The position numbers and the translations under genes are program-made. DNA of 64,000 bases from NCBI GenBank assembly GCA_023525975.1, contig CM042034.1:62431279-62495278 (forward strand), written 5' to 3'. The notes below the pieces were generated by a model that searched no databases, was not told the origin of the DNA, and was given only the letters and a program-made list of their open reading frames with translations. The DNA comes from Smallanthus sonchifolius. Taxonomy: Eukaryota > Streptophyta > Magnoliopsida > Asterales > Asteraceae. Positions 45,487 to 56,892 of the stretch are shown here, piece after piece (position 1 is the first letter of the stretch; the number at the start of each line of letters is the position of its first letter).

Positions 45487-45844
45487 ATGTTAAAACCTAT
45501 GTATTACATAGGTTGAATAAAGACTAACTTGTTATAAACTTGTAATTTCTATGAATATTTGTATGTTCGATGTTATTGGTGAAATAATTATTTTTTAAAA
45601 TTATTTTATAAAAATAATGAAAAAATGTTCAATCTATAAAAATAGTTTATGAATATGCATATTTTTTAAAATAAAAAACGTTTTATAAAAATCATTATTA
45701 TTTAATAGGAAAGAGAGGTGTGAAACAAAAAAATTTAAAGAAACTTATGTAATTAATAGGAGAGAAAGACGAAAAAAAATGTTAAGGGTGAATATGAGAG
45801 TGACAAGTGTCACTACAAAACCTTTATTTATTATATATTATAGA
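45487..45844 (-). mobile_element. Short minus-strand Helitron
   Basis: The minus-strand 5' start TCTATAATATATAATAAATA (from 45844) is preceded by A, the expected A|TC junction. The 3' hairpin has CCTATGT/ACATAGG arms (45496-45512). The terminal CTAG has decayed, so the 3' base is approximate. About 360 bp, no coding. Confidence 0.6.
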
Positions 45845-46016
45845 TTATATCAATCATTAATAAATTTTTTTTACATATTTTAATAAACAAAATAGTAAAT
45901 TATTTTAACTTTAAATATTTAATAAACAAAATAGTAAAAATAGACGACGGACCTAAAATTCACTCTAATTTATTTAAAATTTATCAAATATTTTAATAAA
46001 TTCTTTTACTTTTATA

Positions 46017-46427
46017 TCAATAGTATATAATAAATAAAGGTTTCTCAATGATACGTGTCGTCTCAATATTCGTTTTTATATATTTTTTCCCTGCTCTCTC
46101 TCTTAATAAATACACTTTCATATTTTCAAAAACAATACATTTTTAAACAAATTATTAATTATACTGATAAAATACATTTATTTTAAATTATCTAATATTA
46201 TAAGAAACTTCGAAAGGTAATGAAAGTCAAATTACATTGAACAGTATTTAACGTATTTTATAAACTCAACTATATATTAATTTTTACATATTTTTTTTTA
46301 TTTTGTTTTCTATGGTTAGTATATATATGTAATACATTTTTCCACCTATAAAATATATATATAAATATTTAATAATTTTATGTATTAATATTTTTTCATC
46401 CTGTGTAGTACACAGGTTCTAAGCTAG
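46017..46427 (+). mobile_element. 411-bp Helitron with both termini
   Basis: A|TCAATAGTATATAATAAAT at 46017, hairpin CCTGTGTAGTACACAGG (46400-46416), CTAG 46424-46427 and T. Both junction rules (A before, T after) hold. No coding. Confidence 0.75.
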
Positions 46428-46645
46428 TTTATTTATATATAGAAGATGTATTAAGAGAAATCCCTATATATTAATATACAACCAGTTTAAGGTATAGAAC
46501 TATAATAACCAAATAAATACTTATATTTGTTATTTTACCATTGTTAATGTTTTTATTGCACTACGCATAAAAAAATATATTTACATAGTTCACATCATTT
46601 TTTAAGGGCATCATTTCTCACTAAACAATCATTCTATATATTATA
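46428..46645. other. AT-rich spacer between Helitrons
   Basis: No feature recognised. Confidence 0.4.
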
Positions 46646-47124
46646 CTAGGTTAGTTACCCGTGTATTACACGGGTTGAAAACAAAAAAAATAATAAATTA
46701 TGTATACATGTTTTCTTGTCCGTAAAAGGCTTCAAGTAGTATCGGGATGATGATTTTGATACCCCCATCCACTTGTCAACTATTTCTTGGAGTTGCCTTT
46801 GGGGTCGGTGGTAGAGAAAAATCATGAATTCAAGTCTCAATTTTACATGAATAAAGAAATTTTCACTAAAAAAAAACAGTTTCATGAAGTTTCTAGAATC
46901 CCTCCAAACATACAAATAAAATTTCTAACAATATATCACACATTTTAAATTCTGATCAACATTTTTAATTAAATACGTAAACAGATAGATATGTCAACAA
47001 ACAAAGACGGTTAAAAATGTAACTTCTCTCAATCTAAGCCTAGTTCCGACAGTAGACCTCAAACCGTAACATACGATAAATCTTAAATACTCAAAATGGA
47101 AGAACATGAAAAGTCAAGTATGAG

Positions 47125-47406
47125 CTATACATTATAATAGCTACTTGTATTGTATCTACAAATTAGATATTCAAGTGTCCACAGGGTTGAAGGTAACTGA
47201 AAATATCCTGAAAGCAACCGCAGATAAGAAGTAAGTGAAGAGTAGGGTTGGTCGTTCTCTTCAATGCCCATCAGTTCTCTATCCAATTCTTTACTCTTGT
47301 AGTTTCCAAATCGTTCATCTTGGGTCACAAGAACCTCCAGCCAGAAAACAAAGATCAGATCATTCAAACTTGCAATAATATTAAATCTTCTGGCTAACTT
47401 ACCCAT
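47125..47406 (-). pseudogene. Captured exon of UTP10/HEATR1
   Basis: The minus frame 47340-47152 encodes LEVLVTQDERFGNYK, SKELDRELMGIEEND, SYLRLLSGYFQLPSTL and TLEYLICRY, which I recognise as the N-terminal region of plant UTP10/HEATR1, a HEAT-repeat protein of the U3 snoRNP needed for early 18S rRNA processing in the nucleolus. The homology starts after a TTTTCTG-type intron end, and about seven residues between NYK and SKEL in other plant proteins as I recall them are absent. After CRY the frame diverges. Only one exon of a very large protein is present, so it is a captured fragment. It lies in the same orientation as its Helitron. Confidence 0.65.
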
Positions 47407-47504
47407 TTATTCTCAACATGAAAGATCCGAATAGCCTAAATTACATCAACAGATGAGGTACAATATTACAACTGATCTGCACATCATTTATTTGAGCATC
47501 TGTT

Positions 47505-47605
47505 CTGCTTTAATGAAAGACAAAATGTTGATTTACATCAATTTCAGTACCGGGCGTATTATTAGGAGTCTGCAAAAAATCGAGAAACCGACCCAAATCT
47601 GAAAG
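47505..47605 (-). pseudogene. Second exon-like fragment in Helitron
   Basis: On the minus strand, a pyrimidine-rich TTTTTTCTTTCAG is followed by an open stretch reading DLGRFLDFLQTPNNTPGTEI and DVNQHFVFH, then a stop. It looks like a captured exon with its splice acceptor. I do not recognise the gene; it need not be UTP10. Confidence 0.35.
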
Positions 47606-48361
47606 AAAAAACATCTCATAATCAAGAGAGCTGAATTAGAAGCATTATTTTCTGCATTCAAGACAATGAAGCAATTCTGCGTAAATACTTTGTTAGTCAA
47701 TGGACACTACATCGCTTAAGCATGAAAATCGATACAAGATTATAAAAGGGAAACAAAATATATGATCAACTGAAAGACACAGTGTTTACCTTATAAAAGG
47801 GAAACAGAGAAGATGATTGATCATTGATCATAGCAAATAATAGCAATTGCACGCTTGGTCCACTAAAGCATGAAAACTGATAATGTTTCTATATCTTGAG
47901 GTACCAATTAACCGATTGGCCCGTTTGTAAGTACCAACATACATTTTTAAAATTTTATCATCTTCTTGATAACAGAAATATCTTTAATTAGTCCCTTGGA
48001 TACCCGAGGTGGCACTGCTTGTAGCCGTGTTATAATTTCTTTAACTCCCCTCCTGCTACCTCATTTGCACTATTGACTTTAGGGTAGGGTACAAGAAATC
48101 AGTTTCCATTTCTTGTACCTAAATTATTACACGGGTTAATGATTTTTGTGAAAATCAAGACTCAATGACTTGCCTATTCACTTATAAAGAAATAATAGCA
48201 AACTGATTTATTTAAATGAGGGCCCTTTACCCTCAAAATATCACTTATTGGACTTCTTAGTGGCCCATATCTCTGATTCGGTCAGATATATTGAAATTAT
48301 GTGCATTTGACTTTTTTTAATCAAGATTTGAATAACCTGAAAATGATCAAGCTAAAAGATG
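47606..48361. other. Helitron interior, probable captured non-coding DNA
   Basis: Base composition is less AT-extreme than the neighbours, as expected for gene introns. No domain seen. Confidence 0.3.
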
Positions 48362-49200
48362 CAATTTATAGTTAATAGTGTGTACCTCTTTTTTTAAGCC
48401 ACTAAAGGAAGCATACAAAATCGAAAAACACCTATAAAAAAGGATACATACATCGACTTACAGAACAAAGAAATTGTATAAAATCATACAGAACAGACAA
48501 GAACATGAACTTCATCTCGTCAACAATGTATTTTAAGAACTGTATTTCTTCTTCATTAACCAAGTTAGAAAAGAAATTGATCAATTACATCTAGAGATTG
48601 AAAGGAAAATATTCACAATAAGAATCACTAATTCTATACATGAAGATCTGTGACTAACAAAAACCGTATAAATTAACATAAATTCGTATGAATGAAATGG
48701 TGTACCTGCGAATTGATTGAAATTGTGCTTGAAACCCTATAATCGAAGGATGTTGTAAATGATAAAATTAAATCTTATAAATTAACATAAAAAATCATGA
48801 TTAATAAAGTGTATAAACATAAATTAGACGAATATGGCGATTCAAAGGAAGTTACGATGAAGAAAGAACCATTAATTTTGGATACAATACCCATACCTCA
48901 TGTTGATTTTTAAATTCTGCAAAAGCAGAGGCGATTGCGATTCAAAGGAAGAATGATATGAAGTTATTTCTCCATCTTAGAATCAAGCATCAAAACGATG
49001 GAGATTATTTGATGGGAGGAAGGCTGATGGAAAGAGTTAGGGATTTGAAACGAAAGAGTAGTCTGAAACCGGTGTGACTTTAGTGTTAGAAATAAATATT
49101 GTCGGGCCGGATCAGATAAAAAAGCTCCGCGCTTTTCATCATTTGGGTGGTTTGAGGTTCGGTGGGAAAACAGTTTTGAGGAGAGCTGAGAGAATGACAT
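48362..49200. repeat. 847-bp direct repeat, copy 2
   Basis: Partner of 44004-44850. Differences are mostly single substitutions and short indels. The 48964-49200 minus frame is the counterpart of that at 44609-44875. Confidence 0.8.
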
Positions 49201-49224
49201 GCGGTAAAAGTTATTTTTATTTAT

Positions 49225-49567
49225 TAGGTAGCCTCTTTCTCCTACTAAATATTAGATTTTTTATTTCTCTCCTATTAAATAATAATTTTTATATTAATAA
49301 ATATAATTACGAATACTTATTATTTAATTATAAATAGTTATTATATCACCACTCAAATGAACTTAATATAAACTATCATTTATCAATTAAATTAAAAAAT
49401 TAATACTCAGTTGAAAAAATGTCATTATATTTTATTCAACCGATGTAATATACTGGTTTTATTCAACTCGTGTATTACACGGGTTTTTAAAAATATAAAA
49501 TTTTTATTACTAAATATATAACATTTTTATTTATTTAACATGTGTAATACACGGGATTTTAACCTAG
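49225..49567 (+). mobile_element. Helitron 3' part with double hairpin
   Basis: Subterminal hairpin around CTCGTGTATTACACGGG (49473-49489), then a terminal hairpin with TGTGTAATACACGGG (49539-49553), and CTAG 49564-49567 followed by T. The 5' end is missing or hidden next to the 847-bp repeat. Confidence 0.6.
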
Positions 49568-49568
49568 T

Positions 49569-49991
49569 AGAAAATAAATAAAGGTTTTCAATTACACGTG
49601 TCGCCTCAATATTCAGTCTCATCATTTTTTTCTCGTATCTCTCTCTTATTAAATGCACATCTATTTTTAATAATAATATATTTAAAAAATTATTATTATA
49701 CTAATAAAACAAATTTATTTTAAATTATCCCTTATTATAAGAAACTTTGAAATATAATTATGTAACTTTTATTTACAATCAAACAATAAATGAAAGTCAA
49801 ATTACATTAAATATAATTAACGTATTTTTGAAACCTAATTATATATTAATTTATACATATTTTGAATTTTATTTGCTATCTTTAATATATGTAATACGTT
49901 TTTACACCTGTAAAATATATATGCATAAAGATTTATAAAATATTTATACCGATATTTTTCACCTCATGTGTAGACACAAGATCTAAACTAG
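49569..49991 (+). mobile_element. Second Helitron in tandem
   Basis: The start TAGAAAATAAATAAAGGTTT is the family 5' motif and abuts the previous CTAG. A 3' hairpin (CATGTGTAGACACAAG region, 49964-49980) is followed by CTAG 49988-49991 and T. About 423 bp, same strand as its neighbour. Confidence 0.6.
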
Positions 49992-50639
49992 TTACTAATA
50001 AAGATGTAATTTAGTTTTTCCAAAAATGAAAAAAAAAGATTTTGACCGGACCCATTTCAATGTTTTGCAGAGTGCTCCATGAATCTTAACAGAAGTTTAG
50101 TTGATTTCATCTTGATGTTAATGGTGAAATTATATCCGAGTACATGATGGAAAATAAAAAAGAAAAGGTGTCTACATTAACGTGTGTTGTATAACTGTAA
50201 TCTTTATTTAAATATTTAACTTTTATAGTTGTTGCTCTTTTTTAATTTTTGTCTTCGTTTTTTTTATGCACCTGAGTATGTCTGAATCAAGATTTGGATT
50301 ATATTATATTTTAACTAATATTTTTAAAAATACTATTTGTTTAAACTAGTTCAGATGTGAACTACAATTTATTTAATAATGTTTTGAAGTAAGTCCACAA
50401 GAATGATATGGTAAACTAAGTGTTGTGTGAATATCACCTCTGTTTTATTAGGATTTCAACAATTCTTCAAATAAATATAATCCTAGAAACCCTTCAAACA
50501 CAACTTGATAAACAAAATTGATACATAAATTCCACCTACAAAAGCCGTTTACAAACAGAAGATAACAGCCAATCGATCTATAATCTATCGATATCTAAAC
50601 AAGTGGAAGTTAAATAATGATACAAAAACAGACCCCAGA
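49992..50639. other. AT-rich spacer
   Basis: No gene or clear element found. Confidence 0.35.
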
Positions 50640-50930
50640 TCAAATCAGGTGGATATAACCTCCACAATTTTGGATGAAAACTTCAAAACAAAGATGTACA
50701 CGACTACAAGCAGCAAAATCAACTGAATTATAGAAGAAAAAGCATATCTCCATACCCAGTTTCTTAGCATCTTCTTGTTCATGTTCTAGTGCTGTTGCTG
50801 ATACATTCTTTTGTTCTACTGTAAGATCGATTCGACCCATGTGCTTCTTGAGCCAAATGAAGTGGTATGATCGTTTCAACCAAACACATGATCATCAACC
50901 TTTTCTTCCTAAGAATTCTCACCTGCTAAA
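50640..50930 (-). pseudogene. Gene fragment with possible tail-anchor segment
   Basis: One minus frame reads HMGRIDLTVEQKNVSATALE and HEQEDAKKLGM. A one-base shift then opens RYAFSSIIQLILLLVVVYIF, a strongly hydrophobic stretch of about 20 residues, followed by VLKFSSKIVEVIST and a stop. A polar heptad-like segment followed by a C-terminal membrane segment suggests the end of a tail-anchored or single-pass protein, broken by an indel. I do not recognise the family. It could be the 3' end of a host gene or another captured fragment. Confidence 0.35.
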
Positions 50931-51626
50931 TCTTCATAATTAATCAGCCTCGTTTTTGTTGAATGTAGTTTGAGATGCATAGTTTAAAGTAAACTATATA
51001 ATATAAGAATATAAAAAATCATGTAGCTTTTTTTTATCGGCTCCACACGAGTGTTTCGAGATTCTTGTCTAAAATTTCCTCAATCTCAAAAGTTCATGCT
51101 TTTATCTTCTATGATCTCTCAATTGCTTTGCAATGTCCATTGTTATCTCTAGCAACCGCTCCGCACCTACAAAAACATTAAAAACAATTCAAAGTAGATT
51201 CCATTCCACAAAAAAGTGTTTCACCAACTAGACAAATATGAACGTGATAAACGCATTATTAATAATAATCGGGTAATAATGTGTTATAAAACGTGCCTAC
51301 AAATGCCAATGGTTGTTACATCAACGAGCTAAATTCGACATATGTTCACAACCTAATCCACAATGAGGATGTATATATGCAAACCGTAGGTGTTATTACC
51401 ACGTTTAAGAGGGAAATGCAAGTAATATGATTTCCTATTTGATGTCGCCGTATTTATATTTCTAAAATAAGATACAACTCTTTGGAAGTAGGAAGAATAA
51501 ATGGAGCGTAAAGGGATGAAACTCAAATTACTTAGAGAAAACTAATGTCATGAAAACCTCGAAGTCCATACTCCATAATTGTTGGAACTCCTAGATGGCA
51601 CAAGAGCAACACTATTACCCAAATCC

Positions 51627-51680
<54 letters not shown>

Positions 51681-51839
51681 TGTTAGTTATTATAAATATA
51701 TAGACCGAGAATAGTCAACCACCGTTTGTGTTTGTTTAGATTGAATCTCAGCCGTTTAAAATACCAATAACTACCTTTTTAAAAGATCCTAACCATTTAA
51801 AATACAAAATTTTGACAATTAAGAAATAAGATCAGATTA
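50931..51839. other. Unassigned, with TA microsatellite
   Basis: No gene recognised. Contains (TA)n-rich DNA at 51627-51679. Confidence 0.4.
51627..51679. repeat. (TA)n microsatellite
   Basis: About 25 TA units with a few interruptions. Confidence 0.9.
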
Positions 51840-53282
51840 TCACACGGATTGGCACAGACATCACACAGATCACACACGTTTCCCTCCGACATCACACCTT
51901 GTAAGGTAAATCGTACCTACTTCAAGGATCACGATAATCCCCATGGTGACCGTCATCACCCCAGTTGTACAGCAGTTGGCCAGCCACAAAGGCTCCTAAA
52001 AGGTAAGGCCCATAACATACATCACATACCCATAACCTCAATTTTCTAAGGAATAATGGCATATTCGTGCATTTTTTACTTTTATAAACATTCACTTCTT
52101 TACATCAAAACTTCAGTTAAAGCATTCGTACGTTTCATTAAAAATTATTCGTTCGTAAACACATCATAAATCTCATTTTATAAACACGTCATTCACAACC
52201 TTTCTTTCCAAAACATCATTCATAAGCATCGTTTTATAAAACATCATAAACATCAAGCATCGTTTTTTTTTATAAAACCGTCACATCGTTACGTATGCAC
52301 ACCAGCCCGAAAAAATTATTTAAAACATTTAAAAAAGGGCTTCTAGAACTCACCTTAGCTAATGCTCAATTTTCAAGTTATCGTTCCACCACGTTTTTCA
52401 CTTCTACCTAGAAATTATCATGGACTGGTCAATATAAAAACTATACTGAAGACTTCTGATCGTAAATTCCTTTGGTGAAAATAATCATCTATATGTTAGA
52501 AATCTACAATCCAAATTTCATTTCATTTCAACGGTCAGATCTCCGGGAAAACCCGATCTCTGCAGTTGTTTTTTTTAAAAAAAAACAACCCCGACCTGCT
52601 GTCAAAACCGCTATAAAAATCGAACTTAAACGACTCCATTTACTATTTCCACCGTTCAAAATGATAATGTAAACCCTCTGCTTAAAATTCAAGATGATCC
52701 AACGGTTGGATTTTCCAGATCGTTCGATTCTTTAAAACTGCTTACATAAAAACGGTTCTGGACAGATTCTAAAAAAACTCATTTTTAGCGACCTTAAGAC
52801 AAGATTCAGGGAAATCGGAGCTTACCAACGCGTTCAGAACGTCGAGAAATGGTTGAGGGTGAAGACCCGTAACTCCGATCACCGTGTACCACCGCGTCGA
52901 ACCACCACCGGTCGCCGGATGTTCTTTCTCTCTCCCTTTCTCTTTAGTCTCTCTCTCTCTCTCTCTCTCACTCTTCAATATGAAAATGAGGAGATAATGG
53001 CTGCTATTTATCGAAAGGTTGGAGGCATATGGGTGTGACATGTGTCCACCATATGTCACTATGTGGTGCATTGCATGGTGACTCATCACCACTTGTCATC
53101 TTGCATGGTAGGATTGTTGTGAAGCTGCCACATGTCCCGCCATGTGTTGCATTTTAAGATGATTCATTGACACATGTTGAATCATGTGGTGACTCATGGT
53201 TGCATACGGGTTGGGTTCGTTAACACGTTTAAAGCTCCTAGACCGTCTCTTAATGCTCCGAATAAAAATTCGGGGTGTTACA
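51840..53282 (-). mobile_element. Diverged, truncated gypsy LTR
   Basis: On the minus strand it starts TGTAACACCCCGAAT (ends at 53282). It contains the leader blocks of the 8191 family: donor-like site near 52352, and GGTGACCGTCATCACC and CAGTTGGCCAGCCACAAAGG at 51943-51990. Its 3' LTR end is missing at the left. No hairpin array like those of the other copies is evident. A (CT)n run lies near 52955. Small open frames are incidental. Confidence 0.65.
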
Positions 53283-53738
53283 GTATAAAGTATAAAAAAA
53301 CAATAAAAAATTATGTGACACGTGTCATCTTCTGTTGCATTTTTAGCATAATTTTATCGCCTCTCTCTTATTAAATAATATATTAAAATAAATATATTTT
53401 TTAAATATTTAATATCAATCTAATTATGGATACTTTTTTATCTAATTATGGATTGTTATTATATCATTAAACAAATTAATTTAATATGGATTACCATTTA
53501 TCAATTACATAAAAAAATTAATACCAACTTAAAAAATTGTTTTAAAAATTAATTTAATAAAATTTATTACTGTCACGTTAGAGTAGACATATTTTGACGA
53601 TTGTATGTGTTGAAAGATTAAATTATATTTTATTCAACCCATTTAAAACACGAGTTTTTAAAAACGTAATTTTTTTATTTACGAATTATATAACATTATA
53701 TTTATTTAACCCGTATAATACACGAGATTCTAACCTAG
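53283..53738 (+). mobile_element. Helitron adjoining the LTR
   Basis: A GTGACACGTGTCATC block near the start and CCTCTCTCTTATTAAATAAT are shared with the other short Helitrons. The subterminal hairpin site is decayed (ATTTAAAACACGAG). The terminal CCCGTATAATACACGAG stem (53710-53726) is followed by CTAG 53735-53738 and T. It starts at or near the LTR boundary; the 5' TC is not clear. Confidence 0.6.
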
Positions 53739-53961
53739 TAATTTATTAAATAACTGTAACTTCTTCATCATCCATAAGGATCAATTCTATTGCATGGATA
53801 CCGTTATGTATCTTAAAGGAAGGTTGCCTACAAAGCTTTAAGGGGACTGGCAGTGGACAGTGGGAAGGGAGGCGGGTAGGGAGGGTTCAACGGGTACACC
53901 GCCGCAAGGGTGGAGGCTTTAGAGGGTAGAAGTGGGAGGGTACTTTGGGCGGGTATATATA
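53739..53961. other. Short unassigned spacer
   Basis: About 220 bp including a G-rich stretch (53840-53955). Nothing recognised. Confidence 0.4.
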
Positions 53962-56803
53962 TGTCACACCCCCAAATTACACTAACGGAGTTTTACCGTT
54001 TGGTGTGAGACAAACCAGGATCTCAGTCATTAGTTACATCAAATGACAGTATAGGGCACATAAATAAAATAGCATAAAATTTCAGAGTTAATGCAGAAGC
54101 GTTTAAATAAGAAAATAAATGCGCAAAACAAGCGCACCCAAGTTTAGTTTAATAAAACAAGTAAATTGTTTTAAATGTTTGCATAAGGATGAAATGATAG
54201 TAGGACTCCATGCATGTCCTAAGTGTGCAACCTGTGCCTTAGCGACCTGAGAGATATGTAAGAAAAAGAGTCAACACGAGGTTGGTGAGTTCACAAGGTT
54301 GCAAGTGAATAAACTGTTTGAGTGTTTGCAGGATCCACATAAATAAGTCACACCTATTGTTAGCTAGACAATGTACAAGTTACTCTAAGCGTTCACAACC
54401 AAAGCTGACTGTTTGTGTTTTAATACCTCCCGCCAGGTCTATCAACTCTGGCAATGTGATTAGGTCAACATTTCACCCGTTCGACCTATAATCGAGTTAG
54501 CGCGATTAACCCGGGTGGGGTTTGTCAAACCTAGTAGTACTACTAAACATTACCTCGCTAAATCCATATTAACGGTCCGATATGTGTGATGACTTTCCGG
54601 ATAGTGTTTACACTTAGGTAAACAAGTGGTAGTGAAATATTGTGAGATCCGTGTTTGTCTGTATACCTGCTTCTCTACCAGCGGGAAAGAAAGTAACAAG
54701 ATGTTTGTTTGTATGCTTGTTTCTCCCCCAATGGGAAAACAAGTAAAATTATGATTGCTTGTGTGTATGTTTCTCCCACAACGGGAAAACAAGTAAAAGA
54801 TGTTTGTTTGTGTACATGTTTCTCCCTTAGTAGGAAAACGAGTAAAAAGGGACCGTAAAAACTCACCTGAGTTATGTACGAGTAGATAGCACCACACAAG
54901 GATGCAAGTATGAAACACAAGTGTTTGCCTGTGAACTGCTTAAGTATGCCTTAGAATTATAACCATTATAGTTAGGGACACATGGAATATTGTGACGATG
55001 ACACGGAAGGTTGAACGTCCTAAAACATATTTAGGATTAAAGAGTAGAAGAACGTGTCTACGGATTTAAGAATTTATTAATATAATTATTAAGATAAATA
55101 CGTTTCGCGTCGAATGTTTCTAATTACGAATAATTATATATAATGAATATATTCGTGCGTTTATACCATTTATAAATGGTCTAAGAAAATAATATAACTT
55201 AATATATTATTTTTAAGTTCGTAAGATTAATAAAATAATCATTTATGTGGTAAAAATAATAAATATATTATTTTTATTTGAGAATGTATTTATGGGTAAA
55301 CAATATAAATAATTATATTTTTTATACGTTCGAAGTGTTACAAAATGTTTATAAACGTGGCGAAAATAATATATAACTATATTATTTTTAATTGGAATTA
55401 CGGTTTGAAATAATATGAATATATTATTTTGTTCGGAGTTATAGGTTAAATAATAATATAAACATATTATTATAAAAGTGTGAAATAATATTAAAAAAGG
55501 GTTATAAAATCAAACCCGAGCCTACGGGTGGTTTTCAAGTTCAAAACGTATTAATATAATAGTATAATACTATAGAGAGTGATTATATAATTAAATTAAT
55601 ATTAAAATCTTGTTAAAAATAAAAATGGGGGTGGAGGGACTCGAACCCGGGTCTCCTCCCCCTCAGTCAAGTGTCTTAACCATATCAGCCGCTAGGCCAT
55701 CGCGCACAAATTTGGACTGAAATGGTTTTAACCAGCACCTACCCTATGCTCTTCCCTCCTATCGATCCCGAACCCAAACCATCCCCAAACTCAACGATTT
55801 CGACCCTTATTTGATTCAAATGTTTAGGGGGTTTTGTTAATCGGGTATTTGCAAATCTGTAGGTGTAATTAATTTCAAAAACATCAAGTTTATATCCGTT
55901 TAATTCTTGTTTTAGGAACCGAAAACCCTAGGTTTGATCTTGAAATTAAATCGATCAATTATGATAATAAAACCTGTTGGATTCATAGGGCTTTCAATAA
56001 GCATTGGATTGTGGTTCTAGTACTGTAGGTTAATTAGATTCAGGTCAAGTTGGGACTGGTGATTGATTAAACCTAGGATGTGATGAACCCTAGAACTGGT
56101 TCATCACTGATTTGATGTTATAAGTTTGAATTAGCATAGGAATTTTGATGAGTGAGAGGTTGCGAAGCTAACCATATGATTTAATTGTATTTAAACTGAG
56201 TCTAGGATCAAAAGCCCCAAAACGTTTTATAAGCGAACCCTAGATGTTTGTTCATGATAAATTCAGTAATGTAAGCCCTAATTAATTTAGGGCTTTCATT
56301 CTATATACTAAAAACGAATCAAATGATGGTTTCAATTACCTGTTTTGGAATTGGATTGAAAGATATCGACTAGAATGGGTTCCGTCTTCGACGCGTTTGG
56401 TTTCCGGCGAGTTAGGCTTCGACTCCCGTGAAATTAGAATATGCAGGAGGTTCAGAGGGACTCGACTAAGGTGTGAGGATGTCCAATGTGTAGGAATAAT
56501 AACTGATATGGACGAATTCAATTGATTTAGCATTGAGTTCGTCGGTTACACTTTTAATTCTCATTATTGAGTTTAAATTCGACAATGATGGTGTTAGACG
56601 ATTTACATACGATCGTTTATTGCATTAGAGTGAAGTTCAGTTATGAATTCGAAAAAGTGATTTATGAAGCTTGAATTTGGATTAAAAGTTGCAAATTTTG
56701 ACTTCTAAAAGTCAACAGGGCCAAATTGCTCCTGATTTTGACTTTGTAGGTCAACAGATTAAGTTTATGCAATTTACAGCTTCTAAAAGTCAACAGGGCT
56801 AAA
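53962..56803 (-). mobile_element. Tekay-like LTR 1
   Basis: The plus strand reads TGTCACACCCCC at its left end, so on the minus strand it ends GGGGGTGTGACA. Its minus-strand start at about 56803 has decayed from TGTGACA. It contains the tRNA-like module (55627-55705), the palindrome AGTAGTACTACT near 54532 and donor/acceptor-like sites near 54870 and 54250. It is followed by an 89-bp internal stub and then a second LTR. Confidence 0.7.
55627..55705 (-). promoter_or_regulatory. tRNA-like module in LTR 1
   Basis: The minus strand, 79 nt, begins GCGCGATGGCCTAGCGG (A-box-like), has GGTTAAGAC, and contains a perfect-consensus B box GGTTCGAGTCC (55647-55637). No acceptor pairing by eye. Best preserved of the three copies. 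Confidence 0.6.
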
Positions 56804-56892
56804 TCATCCCCTAGTTGAAAGAATTTTCGTCTCAAAAATTAGAATAGTACCTTAAGAGTTTAATGTGGAGTGCTTGAACAGATGAGGATACT
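56804..56892 (-). mobile_element. Stub of pol 3' end and post-pol region
   Basis: Matches 60266-60351 (TTGAAAGAATTTTCGTC, GAATAGTACCTTAAGAG, GAACAGATGAGGATACT), which covers the pol stop and the tract before the LTR. It breaks off exactly where LTR 2 begins. Confidence 0.7.

Larger units (their letters stand above)
46646..49205 (-). mobile_element. Minus-strand Helitron carrying captured gene exons
   Basis: The minus-strand 3' end is CCCGTGTAATACACGGG (46658-46674), then CTAG (46649-46646) and host T. Moving to its 5' side it holds a UTP10/HEATR1 exon (47152-47340), a second exon-like stretch (about 47510-47600) and the 847-bp segment also found at 44004-44850. The 5' limit is inferred from where the shared segment ends. 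Its 3' end type differs from the Helitron at 43564, although the 5' segment is shared. Confidence 0.6.
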
